Source: Bacteroidota bacterium
GTDB taxonomy: Bacteria; Bacteroidota; Bacteroidia; B-17B0; Aurantibacillaceae
NCBI GenBank assembly: GCA_029237825.1
Contig: JAQZBQ010000018.1
Coordinates: 1 to 64,000, forward strand
Length of the DNA stretch: 64,000 nucleotides
Reading direction: 5' to 3'
Each line of letters starts with the position of its first letter. Within the stretch, counting starts at the first letter, position 1. Shown here one piece after another: positions 16,838 to 26,729 of this stretch. The position numbers and the translations under genes are program-made. The notes below the pieces were generated by a model. That model saw only the letters and a list, made by a program, of their open reading frames with translations, was not told the origin of the DNA and made no database searches.

Positions 16838-19156
16838 TTATCGGGCAATTACACGAACATACTGAAACGGCTTATATTTGTTTTTGTTTGTATAATCCGA
16901 GTTGTAAAGCGGTCCGCGCACAGCTGAAATCTTCTTAAAATTGATCTTGGAAGCGTCACCGCCTTTAGCCGTCACCGCAGCTTTTATTTTCTCTTCCATC
17001 TTGTTGGCACGAGATTCTGCCAGATCCTGATTGTTTGCAAAAGCCCTGGTAGGAACCTGAGAGGCACTCGACATAATCTTTACAGTTGGGTTACAATCCT
17101 TAATCTTGCTTACAATACTCTCAATTAACACTTCCCAGTCTTTTGCATCTTCGATGTCGCTAACATTATAATCAAAAAGATGTTTGTAGCTCACTGGTGA
17201 TCCGCACTTAACATCAGGCTTTAGTGCAGGCTCCTGAGGATCTTTTACAGTTCCTTCACTTGCATCGAGGTAAAGGGTTTGCGTGATTATCTTACTGCCT
17301 TTTATTCCAGCTGTAGTAAATGAACTTACATTCGATTTTTTTCCATTCAATTCTGCCACTAATGAATAGGATTTATCAGCAGATAACGGCGTTCCATCTT
17401 TACGTCCCACATTATCAACCTCAAACTTAATCTCAGATCCTTCTTTTTCGGTTAATGTTACCTGTGCATTTGCAACCGGCTTCTTTTCCTTACTATCGTT
17501 AAAAACGACTGTATTTAAAACGATATTCTTACTTTTAGCTTTTACGGAACCCAGCAATGATACCGGATCCAGATTTATTTCTTTTTTAATTTCCTGGTAT
17601 GCGATGTCATTTGTTACAAAAATATCTTCGCTATAAAACTCCTGTCCTTTCGACTGGTATGAAAAATTATAATTTTTGTTTGGAGCAAGAATTGTAGCGA
17701 ACGTTCCATTCTCTTTAGGCCTATATCTTCCTACAATCTCACCGGTTTCTTTATTGGTAACAAGAATTTCCAAATCTTCAGGTAACTTTTCACCCTCCGC
17801 AGGAAGAATAGACCCTTTAAATAACGCAAGCGGTTTTTCTTTTACGTCGGGAATAAACATTTTGTAGATGTCCTTTTCTCCAAATCCTCCGTCTTTAGCA
17901 GAAGAAAAATATCCTCTTTTACCATCCGGAGAAGTAACAAAGAATACATCATCATCAGGTGTATTAATCGGATATCCCAGGTTCTGTGGTTCAGAAAACT
18001 TTTTTTCTTCATCAATAAACGATGCAAAAATATCAAAGCCACCCATTGACTTATGCCCCACTGACGCAAAGATTAACGTAACTCCATCAGGATGAATAAA
18101 CGGACCGTCTTCATCGTATTTCGTATTAATTGTTGGACCTACATTCAGCGCTTTACTCCAGGCTCCGTTTGGAAGCCTTACACATCGGTAAATATCCCTG
18201 CCACCAAATCCACCCGGGCGATCAGAAACGAAATATAACGTATTGTTATCCGCGCTTAAACAAGCATGAGATTCCCAGTACTTTGTATTAATATCGGAAC
18301 CAAAGCTTTGCAAAATACTCCAGTCTTTACCATCCCAGGTACTGAAATAAACATTACCGTTACCACCGTCGTCCCTGTATACAATTAAAGTCTGACCATC
18401 GGGCGTTAAATTAATTGACCCTTCATGTCCATTTGTATTTACAAATTGTCCGATACCTTTTGGAGAAGACCATACTCCATTCTCATCTTTATAGGAAACA
18501 ACAATGTCTTCAAAAAACTGCCCGTCCGGAGTTTTATCTCCCCCCGTGCTGGTATTTCTTCTCGTCGTATAAATTAAGGTTGCTTCATCCGCACTTAACA
18601 CCGGGCTGTAGTCCGGGAAAGGACTGTTAATACTGTCCCCGAGATTTTCAATTTTTACATTAATAGGTGCCGCAATCAACTCTTTAGCAAAAACAGATTG
18701 TTGTTTAAAAAATGCTACGTCGGCCTTTGTCTCTTTATCACGGGCGTAATCTTTATCAAATAAATCATATTGCGCTATAGCCTCATCAAATTTGTAATTG
18801 AAATGTAATGACTTACCATAGTAAAATACAGCTAATGGCGGTGCAGCTTTTTCACTTGGATCATCGCTTCTGTAATTCTTCTTGATGTTTGTAACGGCTT
18901 TTTCTAAAAAACGTTCTGCCTGACCTTTATTTTGAGAGGAATTTAGGTAACAGTATCCGATATTAAAATTGATGTTAGCGGTAGAAGAATCAATTTTGTA
19001 AGCTTCGAGGTAATTTCTCAAAGCCATGTCGTAATTTTCCTCGCCAATCAAAAAATTTCCTTCTCTGAAAAAATCCGAATACTTGCCGCTGGTTAGCTGG
19101 GCATTAATAATATTGCCAAATAATAATGCGAGGATTAGTATACAAAATTTCTTCAT
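16838..19156 (-). CDS. Envelope protein with TPR, PD40 propeller and OmpA-like C-terminus
   Basis: 772 residues from the ATG at 19156, which begins a signal peptide (KKFCILILALLFGNIINA). Order of parts: TPR-like helices (about 25-160, LRNYLEAYKIDSSTANINFNIGYCYLNS); a WD40-like PD40 propeller (about 190-440, with repeats such as SADNNTLYFVSDRPGGFGGRDIY and TPDGQTLIVYRDDGG); carboxypeptidase-regulatory-like beta domains; and a C-terminal OmpA-like domain (about 650-772, ESRANKMEEKIKA) that may bind peptidoglycan. The same order occurs in the type IX secretion component PorE, but the OmpA part here is divergent, so I call only the architecture. It is monocistronic, between its own promoter and terminator. 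Confidence 0.85.
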   Translation of the reverse strand: MKKFCILILALLFGNIINAQLTSGKYSDFFREGNFLIGEENYDMALRNYLEAYKIDSSTANINFNIGYCYLNSSQNKGQAERFLEKAVTNIKKNYRSDDPSEKAAPPLAVFYYGKSLHFNYKFDEAIAQYDLFDKDYARDKETKADVAFFKQQSVFAKELIAAPINVKIENLGDSINSPFPDYSPVLSADEATLIYTTRRNTSTGGDKTPDGQFFEDIVVSYKDENGVWSSPKGIGQFVNTNGHEGSINLTPDGQTLIVYRDDGGNGNVYFSTWDGKDWSILQSFGSDINTKYWESHACLSADNNTLYFVSDRPGGFGGRDIYRCVRLPNGAWSKALNVGPTINTKYDEDGPFIHPDGVTLIFASVGHKSMGGFDIFASFIDEEKKFSEPQNLGYPINTPDDDVFFVTSPDGKRGYFSSAKDGGFGEKDIYKMFIPDVKEKPLALFKGSILPAEGEKLPEDLEILVTNKETGEIVGRYRPKENGTFATILAPNKNYNFSYQSKGQEFYSEDIFVTNDIAYQEIKKEINLDPVSLLGSVKAKSKNIVLNTVVFNDSKEKKPVANAQVTLTEKEGSEIKFEVDNVGRKDGTPLSADKSYSLVAELNGKKSNVSSFTTAGIKGSKIITQTLYLDASEGTVKDPQEPALKPDVKCGSPVSYKHLFDYNVSDIEDAKDWEVLIESIVSKIKDCNPTVKIMSSASQVPTRAFANNQDLAESRANKMEEKIKAAVTAKGGDASKINFKKISAVRGPLYNSDYTNKNKYKPFQYVRVIAR

Positions 19157-19178
19157 GAGATTTTTTTTACAAGACGAA

Positions 19179-19211
19179 CAAAAATAGTATAATTTTAGAC
19201 AAGTTAGACAA
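19179..19211 (-). promoter_or_regulatory. Predicted promoter of the OmpA/PD40 gene
   Basis: Read leftward, TATTTTTG (19186-19179) matches TAnnTTTG. TTG at 19211-19209 lies 22 bases upstream, a little longer than ideal. The -7 element ends 22 bases before the ATG. Confidence 0.45.
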
Positions 19212-19223
19212 TTAACCCGATAA

Positions 19224-19251
19224 AAAAATCCCATTCAATGATGGGATTTTT
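19224..19251 (-). terminator. Intrinsic terminator of the E2 acyltransferase gene
   Basis: AAAAATCCCAT and ATGGGATTTTT form a perfect 11-bp stem with a 6-base loop, 8 bases past the stop of the E2 gene. A/T tracts on both sides allow function in either direction. Confidence 0.85.
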
Positions 19252-19258
19252 AAGGCTT

Positions 19259-20596
19259 CTATGAGGTTCTGGTGACATCCCAGTTTTCCATGTAATCGGC
19301 AACCTTACGGAGGAAACTTCCACCTAATGAACCATCAACTACCCGATGATCATAAGATAGGGAAAGGAACATGAAATGACGGACAGCGATCACATCGCCT
19401 TGAGGTGTTTCAATCACAGCTGGTTTCTTTTTAATTGTTCCTACCGCTAAAATTGCAACTTGTGGTTGAAGGATGATTGGAGTTCCCATTACATTACCAA
19501 AACCGCCAACATTTGTAAGCGTAAATGTTCCTCCCTGAATTTCATCCGGAGCAAGTTTATTGGCCCGGGCCCGTGTAGCAAGGTCATTCACATCCTTGGT
19601 AATTCCAACAAGATTTTTTTGGTCGGCATTTTTTATTACCGGAACAATCAGGTTGCCGGTTGGCAAGGCAGCCGCCATACCAATATTGATATTTTTACGT
19701 TTAATTATTTTTGTTCCCGTTTGATCAACTGAAACATTGATCAGAGGGAAATCTTTAATCGCCTTTGCCACACATTCAATAAAGAGCGGTGTAAACGTGA
19801 TTTTTTCACCTTCCCGTTTTTCAAAATCTTTTTTAACTTTATCTCTCCACTGAACCAGGTTGGTTACATCGGCTTCAACAAACGACGTTACATGTGGGGA
19901 CACATGCTTACTCATTACCATATTATCGGCAATAATTTTTCGCATGCGATCCATCTCAATTATTTCGTCTCCGCCTCCAACTGATACTGCTGGCCGCTGC
20001 ACCAAAACTGTATTCTCTGGTACGCCCAAAGAACTTCCAGACTTAACTTCAGTTTTTTGAGCAACAGGTGCGGAAGAGCTACTTGTCGTTTGCGATTGTT
20101 TATTGCGGTTTGGTAAATAAGCAAGAATATCTGCTTTTGTGACGCGTCCATCCTGGCCTGTGCCTTTAATGCTATCCAATTCATCCAACGAAATCCCTTC
20201 TTCTTTGGCAATACTTTTTACCAGGGGAGAATAAAATTTGTCAGACCCGGAAAAGTCAACGTGTTCAGTTTTTGCCGCGACAGGTGAATCTGTTTCTGAT
20301 TTTGTATTTTGAGCAGGAGCAACCGTCTTCGGTGTTTCAGCAACCGAGGCATTTGCGTCAGATGAGATGATCGCAATTACTGCACCTACCTGTACTACAT
20401 CATTTTCATTAAATAATTTCTTAACTAACTTGCCTTCAAAAGGGGATGGAATTTCAGAATCTACTTTATCCGTTGCAATTTCCAGAACGGTTTCATCAAT
20501 TTTAATGGTATCTCCTTCGTTTTTGGTCCACTTAATGATCGTTGCCTCAGCAACACTTTCGCCCATTTTAGGCATTGTTAATTCAAATTGAGCCAT
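19259..20596 (-). CDS. Dihydrolipoamide acyltransferase, E2 of a 2-oxoacid dehydrogenase
   Basis: 445 residues. E2 passes acyl groups from the E1 component to CoA through a swinging lipoyl arm. Residues 1-77 are a lipoyl domain with the modified lysine in ATDKVDSE (Lys44). After an Ala/Thr/Ser-rich linker comes the E1/E3-binding domain (SPLVKSIAKEEGISLDEL...GRVTKADILAYL, about 118-157). After a second linker comes the catalytic domain (about 210-445) with the active site SYDHRVVDGSLGGSFL. The single lipoyl domain and short form resemble branched-chain or generic E2 proteins more than pyruvate E2. No E1 or E3 gene is adjacent, so the exact complex is open. It has a strong predicted promoter and a terminator. 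Confidence 0.9.
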   Translation of the reverse strand: MAQFELTMPKMGESVAEATIIKWTKNEGDTIKIDETVLEIATDKVDSEIPSPFEGKLVKKLFNENDVVQVGAVIAIISSDANASVAETPKTVAPAQNTKSETDSPVAAKTEHVDFSGSDKFYSPLVKSIAKEEGISLDELDSIKGTGQDGRVTKADILAYLPNRNKQSQTTSSSSAPVAQKTEVKSGSSLGVPENTVLVQRPAVSVGGGDEIIEMDRMRKIIADNMVMSKHVSPHVTSFVEADVTNLVQWRDKVKKDFEKREGEKITFTPLFIECVAKAIKDFPLINVSVDQTGTKIIKRKNINIGMAAALPTGNLIVPVIKNADQKNLVGITKDVNDLATRARANKLAPDEIQGGTFTLTNVGGFGNVMGTPIILQPQVAILAVGTIKKKPAVIETPQGDVIAVRHFMFLSLSYDHRVVDGSLGGSFLRKVADYMENWDVTRTS

Positions 20597-20619
20597 TTTC
20601 TAAAAAATAATGTAGAACG

Positions 20620-20650
20620 CAAAAATAACGTAATATCACTAGTACGCAAA
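20620..20650 (-). promoter_or_regulatory. Strong predicted promoter of the E2 gene
   Basis: Read leftward, TTTG (20650-20647), 19 bases, then TATTTTTG (20627-20620): a full match to the Bacteroidota -33/-7 consensus with ideal spacing. The -7 element ends 23 bases before the ATG. Confidence 0.7.
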
Positions 20651-20710
20651 TTTATTAACCAAGAATTTAGATCCCAGGCGCATTTCACATATCCAGAAGA
20701 TTTTTCAGGC

Positions 20711-20893
20711 TTAACTGGATACAACCTCAATAAATCCTACCAGAACGGATTTTTCTACCGAAAGCGACTTTGAGTAATTTAAAATGTTTTGCACGAGGTA
20801 ATCCGGCAATTCGGGTTCTTCAACTGGAATAATCCGTTGCTTGTCTTTTGAGGATTTGTAATCTAAAGAAACAAGAGTAGAGGTTTGATGCAT
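20711..20893 (-). CDS. Possible 60-residue protein of unknown function
   Basis: The frame MHQTSTLVSLDYKSS...VEEPELPDYLVQNILNYSKSLSVEKS has ordinary amino-acid composition and a plausible amphipathic helix (LPDYLVQNILNYSKSL). It occupies a gap that nothing else explains. I have a vague memory of similar 60-residue Bacteroidota proteins but cannot confirm it. No consensus promoter is visible in the 150 bases upstream, and there is no obvious terminator. It could be a real small cytoplasmic protein or chance. Confidence 0.45.
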   Translation of the reverse strand: MHQTSTLVSLDYKSSKDKQRIIPVEEPELPDYLVQNILNYSKSLSVEKSVLVGFIEVVSS

Positions 20894-21043
20894 AGGCAGT
20901 ATTAGGGGTTTATATATAGAAAACGATAGGAATTCCGTTTTATTGTGTAGGAAGTAATTTTTCGCCCTACCGTTAAATAAATTACCGAAAGCGCTTTTTA
21001 AGGGTATTTTATTTAATTTCGTTTTAATCCATCTTTCAATTTT

Positions 21044-24000
21044 ATGTCGATTAAAACTATCCTTGCTGTGTTTTTGATCACAGTTGTTTCCATTTGCGGC
21101 TTAACCTATTTTTCATCCACAAAAGCAAAAATTCATTCAACGCAGATTAACCCTGCTTTTAAAGAATACATTGCCGCTTACACGGCCGGCTTTATTTCCG
21201 TGGAAAACAGTATTACCATTGCGCTCCGAAATGAAGCAACCTCAGAGGTTGAAATAGGGAAAGAAATAGAAAATACCTTATTTGAATTTTCTCCACGGAT
21301 TGAGGGGAAAATGATTTGGCTGGATAAAAAGACCATTGAATTTAAACCTTCGAAACACCTGGAAAACGATAAACATTACAAGGCAACGTTTCATTTAAAT
21401 CAAGTGTTAACGGTAAGTAAAGATTTAAACGATTTCGAATTCGAATTTTCCACGTTGAAGCAAGCCATGGAGCTTATCGTAAATGATTATAAAACAGATA
21501 ATCAGAACAATCTTTTAATTGGCGGTGTGATTACCACTGCTGACATTTCAGAAAACGCACTCACAGAAAAAACATTGCAAGCTCTCCAATCAGGCCGAAG
21601 GTTGACAGTGAAATGGTTTCATGATAATTCTACAACACACCGGTTCGAAGTGCAAGGGATAATAAAAGGAAGTGGCAATCTTTCTCTTTCGTATAATGGT
21701 GAAAGTATAAACGCTACTGAAAAAGATACAAAGGAAATTCAGATTCCCGATAAAGGCGAATTTGTATTGCTCAACACCCTGATCGAAAACGATCCTGATC
21801 AGTATGTAACGCTTCAGTTTTCTGATAAACTGGATCCGCATCAGAACCTCCATGGCTTAATCTTCTTTGCAAATTCAGTAATTACACCCATTTCTCAGTA
21901 CAACGAATATGGCGATGAAATAAGTGAGGCGCTTCCTCAGAAAGAACATGAACTAACTTACCTTATTGAAAATAATACGATTAAAGTTTATACCGGTGAG
22001 CGTTTTACCGAAGTCCGAGACTTACAGATCAGTAACAATGTAAAAAACGATGAAGGGAAGCCGTTAAAGAATTCGGAAACACGATCCATTCTTTTTGAGG
22101 ACCTCAAACCAAATGTCAGGCTAACAGGCAAAGGCGTAATCCTACCAAACTCAAAAAACCTCATGTTTCCATTTGAAGCAGTGAATCTTAATGCGGTAGA
22201 TGTAATAATTACCAGAATTTATGAAGACAATATTCTTCAGTTTTTGCAGGTTAATAGTCTTGACGGAAACCAGGAATTGCGGCGTGTAGGAAAACGCATT
22301 GTGAAAAAGAAAGTGATGTTACAGTTGAGTGGCAACCCCTCTAGAAACAAATGGAATAAATACTCAATTGATTTGTCAGCTTTAGTTAATGCTGAACCCG
22401 GGGCTTTATATAACGTTCGAATTGGATTTAACCGTAACTATTCAATTTATAATTGCCAGGGCGATACCCTGGTGGATTCGGCTAACGAAATTTTATCCGA
22501 AAACGACGAAGAGGACGACGAAAAAGACTGGGATTACTATAATTCCTACGATGATTACTATGATGATTATTACTATTATAATTACCGACAAAGAAACAAT
22601 CCCTGCTCGCGTGCCTACTACAATAACAAATCGGTAAACAGAAATATCCTTTCAACCAATATTGGGTTAATTGTAAAACGTGGGAATTCAGGCGACATTA
22701 CCGTATTCGCTTCAGACATTCTTTCAACTAAGCCAATGGCTAATGTTGCCATTGAAGCCTTTGATTATCAACAACAAAAAATCAAACACACCATTACTAA
22801 TGCCGATGGCTTAGCCCATATCGAAACCAAATATAAACCATTTGTACTCATTGCTAAAAGAGGTAAGGAGCGCACGTACTTAAAATTGGAAGATGGAAAT
22901 TCCCTGCTCTTAAGTTCGTTCGAAGTAGACGGAGATATTGTACAAAAAGGCATTAAAGGTTTCATCTATGGCGAACGTGGTGTATGGCGGCCGGGAGATA
23001 GTTTATTCCTTTCATTTATTTTAGAAAATAAAACAGCGGAATTCCCCGAAAACTATCCAGCTTCACTTGAACTGATTAATCCACAGGGACAAGTTGTACA
23101 AAAAATAAATCGGACCACACATACTGACGGATTCTATAATTTTTCTACTAAAACCGAGAACACTGCAATTACCGGCATTTATCAGGCAAAAGTTAAGGTA
23201 GGAGGCGCTGTATTTACTAAAAATGTCCGTATAGAAACAATTATACCGAATCGTTTGAAAATTAATTTACAGCCGGTTGCCACCGGAAAAAAAGATAAAA
23301 TTTACAGTGGAGATCTTTCTTTAAATCGCGAACTTTTTATTAATTGGCTACATGGCGCTCCAGGGAGAAACCTCGAAACAAAAATTGATGTTTCTTTATC
23401 ACAAATCAACACGGAGTTCAAAGGATATAAAGGTTACACCTTCGATAACCCTGCGCAAAATTTCTTTTCGGAGACCCAAACCATTTTTAGTGGCCGTACA
23501 GATGAAAGCGGAAGAGCTATTGTAAACGCGCAATTAAGTGACACAAAATCAGCTCCGGGATTTCTGGCTGCAAACTTTACTATCAGGGCTTTTGAAGATG
23601 GAGGTTCCTTCAGTACTGATCGGTTCACCATGCCGGTTTCGCCTTTTTCAAATTATGTGGGCATCAAAACACCACAAACAAAAGATCTGGAACATTACCT
23701 GGAAACCGACACGGACCATCCTATTCAAATTGCCACAGTAGATGAATTTGGCAATGCTACCTCGCGTTCAAACCTTGAAGTGAAAGTTTATAAATTAAAT
23801 TGGCGCTGGTGGTGGGACAACTACAACCAGGATCTTTCCTCCTATATTGGAAGTAACTACCATGAGCCCGTTTACAGCGAACATTTGTCCTCTTTGAATG
23901 GTAAAGCAAATTTTAAACTTCGTGTCAACCGGCCATCATGGGGGCGATTCCTTATTTATGTGAAAGATGTTGAAAGTGGGCACGCCTGTGGTAAGGTAGT

Positions 24001-26683
24001 TTATATCGACTGGCCAAGCTGGGCCGGCAAATCGCCAAAAGGAAATGAAGGCAGCAATGTATTAATGGTTAATACAGACAAACAGGAATATAAAGTTGGG
24101 GAAAAAGTAAAGGTTTTAATTCCGAGCCCTGCGGGCGGTAAAGCGCTCGTAAATATTGAAAGCGGATCGCGCACGTTACAAAATACTTGGCTGGAAACAA
24201 AAGGAGGCACTACCGAATATGAATTTACAGTGACCAAAGAAATGACCCCCAACATTTATGTATTTGTTCATCTCATACAGCCACACTCCCAAACTGTGAA
24301 CGACCTACCGATACGATTATACGGTGTAGCTTCTTTAATGATCAAGGATGAAAACACGATCCTTAAACCGGTTATTAAAACCGAGGCAGTTTGGAAGCCT
24401 GAAAGTGTTGCCAGTATTAATGTAAGCGAAGCAAATGGAAAAGAAATGGCGTATACACTCGCGGTCGTTGATGAGGGATTATTAGACATCACCCGTTTTA
24501 AGACTCCGGATCCCTGGAATACTTTATACGCGAAAGAGGCACTGGGAGTAAAAACATGGGACGTTTACGATCAGGTAATCGGATCATTTGGTAATACCAT
24601 GAGCCGCATTCTTTCAATCGGTGGCGACGATGCGATTAATAATAAACCAGAAAACAGCGCCCGAAGATTTAAACCAATGGTTCGTTTTGCAGGGCCTTTT
24701 CATTTAAAGAAAGGTGAAAAAGCCAATCATAAGATTGATATTCCACAATACGTTGGTTCAGTAAGAATAATGGTTGTAGCAGGACACCAGGGGGCCTACG
24801 GAAATTCAGAAAAGGCAGTTCCTGTAAAAAAACCATTAATGATCCTTTCCACTTTACCGCGCGTGCTTGGCCCGGGAGAAGAGGTCAATCTTCCCGTAAC
24901 CGTGTTTGCCATAGATAAAAAAGTAAAAAATGCCTCTATTACTGTTACCACTGATAAATTTTCTGAGGTCGTTGAAGGCAAAACCCAAACCGTTAGTTTT
25001 CCTTCGATTGGCGACAAGGTAGTTAATTTCAAACTTAAAACTAAGGAAGCATTAGGTATATCCAAGATAAGAATCGTCGCCACAAGTGGTGGAGAAACGG
25101 CTTCTGAAACAATTGAAATTGCCGTTAGGGCCAATAACCCATCCATCACTGATGTTGACGAATTTGTACTAACTGCTGTGAAAGATTTATCTGTTACCTA
25201 CACTCCAATTGGTTTAAAAGGAACAAACAAAGCCTTTGTGGAACTATCAACACTTCCGCCTATAAACTTGTCACAGCGCCTCGAATATTTAATTCAGTAC
25301 CCGCACGGTTGTGTTGAACAAACAACATCTTCTGTTTTTGCAGGATTATACCTTAACGACATTTCGGAATTAAGTTCGAATCAAAAAACCTTCATAGATA
25401 AAGCAACCAAAGCGGCTATTCAGCGGTTGAAGAGTTTTCAAACACCTGAAGGAGGGCTAGCATATTGGCCTGGATTAAATACTCCTGACGAATGGGGAAC
25501 AAATTATGCCGGACATTTTTTACTTGAGGCAAAAGCAAAAGGCTATAGTCTGCCCTATGGCTTACTCGACAACTGGAAAAAATTCCAAAAACAAAAAGCC
25601 CAAAATTATAATGGTAATAAGAACACTGCCTATTACGGAGAAGATCTTACACAAGCCTATCGTCTTTACATATTAGCTTTAGCAGGATCTCCCGAATTAG
25701 GGGCCATGAACAGACTTAAAGAGAAATCAACATTAAGTAATGAAGTGAAATGGCGATTAGCCGCTACGTACGCTGTTATTGGTCAAACGGAACTGGCCAG
25801 GAAAATGATTGCTAAACTGGCGTTAAAAGCAAAGCCTTATCCGGATTATTACTACACGTACGGCAGTATGGAACGTGACGACGCGATGATTCTGGAAACG
25901 CTCACACTCTTAAAGGATAATACGAATGCTTTTTTGAAAGTGAAAGACCTTGCGGCAAAATTAAGTGAACATGATTATTGGCTAAGTACACAATCTACCG
26001 CCTACAGTTTGCTGGCCATTAGTAAGTATATAAAAACAAACGCTCCGGCATCAACGGTACAGGCTGAAATAAAAATTGGCAACGAAATGGTAGTAGTTAA
26101 TGATTTTAATAAATCCCGCTTTAAACTTTTAGAAATCAAAAACGCGAATGGTTCAACTCCCGTTAAAGTATCAGTAAAAGGTCAGGGAAATTTGTTCGTT
26201 AGGTTGGTTAAACAGGGAGTGCCGCATTCGGGCCTCGAAACAGATAAATTTACGAATCTCGAGCTGAGTGTAAATTATAAAACTTTAAACGGAACCCCAC
26301 TTGATGTATCGCAGTTAGAACAGGGCACCGATTTTATGGCCGAAGTCACTGTTAAAAATCCAGGGTTGCGAGGTATGTACCGAAACCTCGCGCTTGCACA
26401 GATTTTTGCTAGCGGCTGGGAGATACGCAACCAGCGACTCGACAATATCACTTATGCCAACGGGGCGGTTCCAACGTACCAGGATATCAGGGATGATCGC
26501 GTTTATACGTATTTTGATTTGGGACCTGGTTCTGCAAAGACCTTTAAAGTTTTGCTGAACGCCTCTTATGTAGGAAAGTTCTATCTGCCCGGGATAAGTT
26601 GCACCGCAATGTACGACAACAGTGTTTCAGCACATATTTCAGGGAAATGGGTCACCATTAAAAAACCCGGAAATATATTGTAA
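21044..26683 (+). CDS. Giant alpha-2-macroglobulin family protein with thioester motif
   Basis: 1879 residues. Bacterial alpha-2-macroglobulins trap proteases in the periplasm or at the cell surface. The N-terminus (IKTILAVFLITVVSICGLTYF) is a signal or anchor segment without a good lipobox. Many beta-sandwich MG domains follow, including KGFIYGERGVWRPGDSLFLS, the bait-region side. The thioester motif YPHGCVEQTT has Cys1423 and Gln1426, the reactive bond that covalently captures attackers, followed by the alpha-helical TED (GGLAYWPG). A run of Asp/Glu/Tyr near residues 484-525 is an unusual acidic, aromatic insertion. The gene is alone: the penicillin-binding protein gene (pbpC) often paired with it is not in the window. 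Confidence 0.95.
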   Translation: MSIKTILAVFLITVVSICGLTYFSSTKAKIHSTQINPAFKEYIAAYTAGFISVENSITIALRNEATSEVEIGKEIENTLFEFSPRIEGKMIWLDKKTIEFKPSKHLENDKHYKATFHLNQVLTVSKDLNDFEFEFSTLKQAMELIVNDYKTDNQNNLLIGGVITTADISENALTEKTLQALQSGRRLTVKWFHDNSTTHRFEVQGIIKGSGNLSLSYNGESINATEKDTKEIQIPDKGEFVLLNTLIENDPDQYVTLQFSDKLDPHQNLHGLIFFANSVITPISQYNEYGDEISEALPQKEHELTYLIENNTIKVYTGERFTEVRDLQISNNVKNDEGKPLKNSETRSILFEDLKPNVRLTGKGVILPNSKNLMFPFEAVNLNAVDVIITRIYEDNILQFLQVNSLDGNQELRRVGKRIVKKKVMLQLSGNPSRNKWNKYSIDLSALVNAEPGALYNVRIGFNRNYSIYNCQGDTLVDSANEILSENDEEDDEKDWDYYNSYDDYYDDYYYYNYRQRNNPCSRAYYNNKSVNRNILSTNIGLIVKRGNSGDITVFASDILSTKPMANVAIEAFDYQQQKIKHTITNADGLAHIETKYKPFVLIAKRGKERTYLKLEDGNSLLLSSFEVDGDIVQKGIKGFIYGERGVWRPGDSLFLSFILENKTAEFPENYPASLELINPQGQVVQKINRTTHTDGFYNFSTKTENTAITGIYQAKVKVGGAVFTKNVRIETIIPNRLKINLQPVATGKKDKIYSGDLSLNRELFINWLHGAPGRNLETKIDVSLSQINTEFKGYKGYTFDNPAQNFFSETQTIFSGRTDESGRAIVNAQLSDTKSAPGFLAANFTIRAFEDGGSFSTDRFTMPVSPFSNYVGIKTPQTKDLEHYLETDTDHPIQIATVDEFGNATSRSNLEVKVYKLNWRWWWDNYNQDLSSYIGSNYHEPVYSEHLSSLNGKANFKLRVNRPSWGRFLIYVKDVESGHACGKVVYIDWPSWAGKSPKGNEGSNVLMVNTDKQEYKVGEKVKVLIPSPAGGKALVNIESGSRTLQNTWLETKGGTTEYEFTVTKEMTPNIYVFVHLIQPHSQTVNDLPIRLYGVASLMIKDENTILKPVIKTEAVWKPESVASINVSEANGKEMAYTLAVVDEGLLDITRFKTPDPWNTLYAKEALGVKTWDVYDQVIGSFGNTMSRILSIGGDDAINNKPENSARRFKPMVRFAGPFHLKKGEKANHKIDIPQYVGSVRIMVVAGHQGAYGNSEKAVPVKKPLMILSTLPRVLGPGEEVNLPVTVFAIDKKVKNASITVTTDKFSEVVEGKTQTVSFPSIGDKVVNFKLKTKEALGISKIRIVATSGGETASETIEIAVRANNPSITDVDEFVLTAVKDLSVTYTPIGLKGTNKAFVELSTLPPINLSQRLEYLIQYPHGCVEQTTSSVFAGLYLNDISELSSNQKTFIDKATKAAIQRLKSFQTPEGGLAYWPGLNTPDEWGTNYAGHFLLEAKAKGYSLPYGLLDNWKKFQKQKAQNYNGNKNTAYYGEDLTQAYRLYILALAGSPELGAMNRLKEKSTLSNEVKWRLAATYAVIGQTELARKMIAKLALKAKPYPDYYYTYGSMERDDAMILETLTLLKDNTNAFLKVKDLAAKLSEHDYWLSTQSTAYSLLAISKYIKTNAPASTVQAEIKIGNEMVVVNDFNKSRFKLLEIKNANGSTPVKVSVKGQGNLFVRLVKQGVPHSGLETDKFTNLELSVNYKTLNGTPLDVSQLEQGTDFMAEVTVKNPGLRGMYRNLALAQIFASGWEIRNQRLDNITYANGAVPTYQDIRDDRVYTYFDLGPGSAKTFKVLLNASYVGKFYLPGISCTAMYDNSVSAHISGKWVTIKKPGNIL

Positions 26684-26717
26684 TGAATCAGCAACCGTAT
26701 GATTGTAAGTTCTTAAT

Positions 26718-26725
26718 TATATTTG
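26718..26725 (+). promoter_or_regulatory. Predicted -7 element of bshB1
   Basis: TATATTTG matches TAnnTTTG and ends only 4 bases before the ATG at 26730, implying a leaderless or near-leaderless mRNA. No good TTTG is seen at the -33 distance. Confidence 0.45.
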
Positions 26726-26729
26726 CGAC

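Noticed and set aside
24796-25149. 117-residue frame antisense to the alpha-2-macroglobulin
   Set aside because: It lies wholly inside a conserved coding gene and has shadow-type composition (Ser/Thr/Leu-rich).
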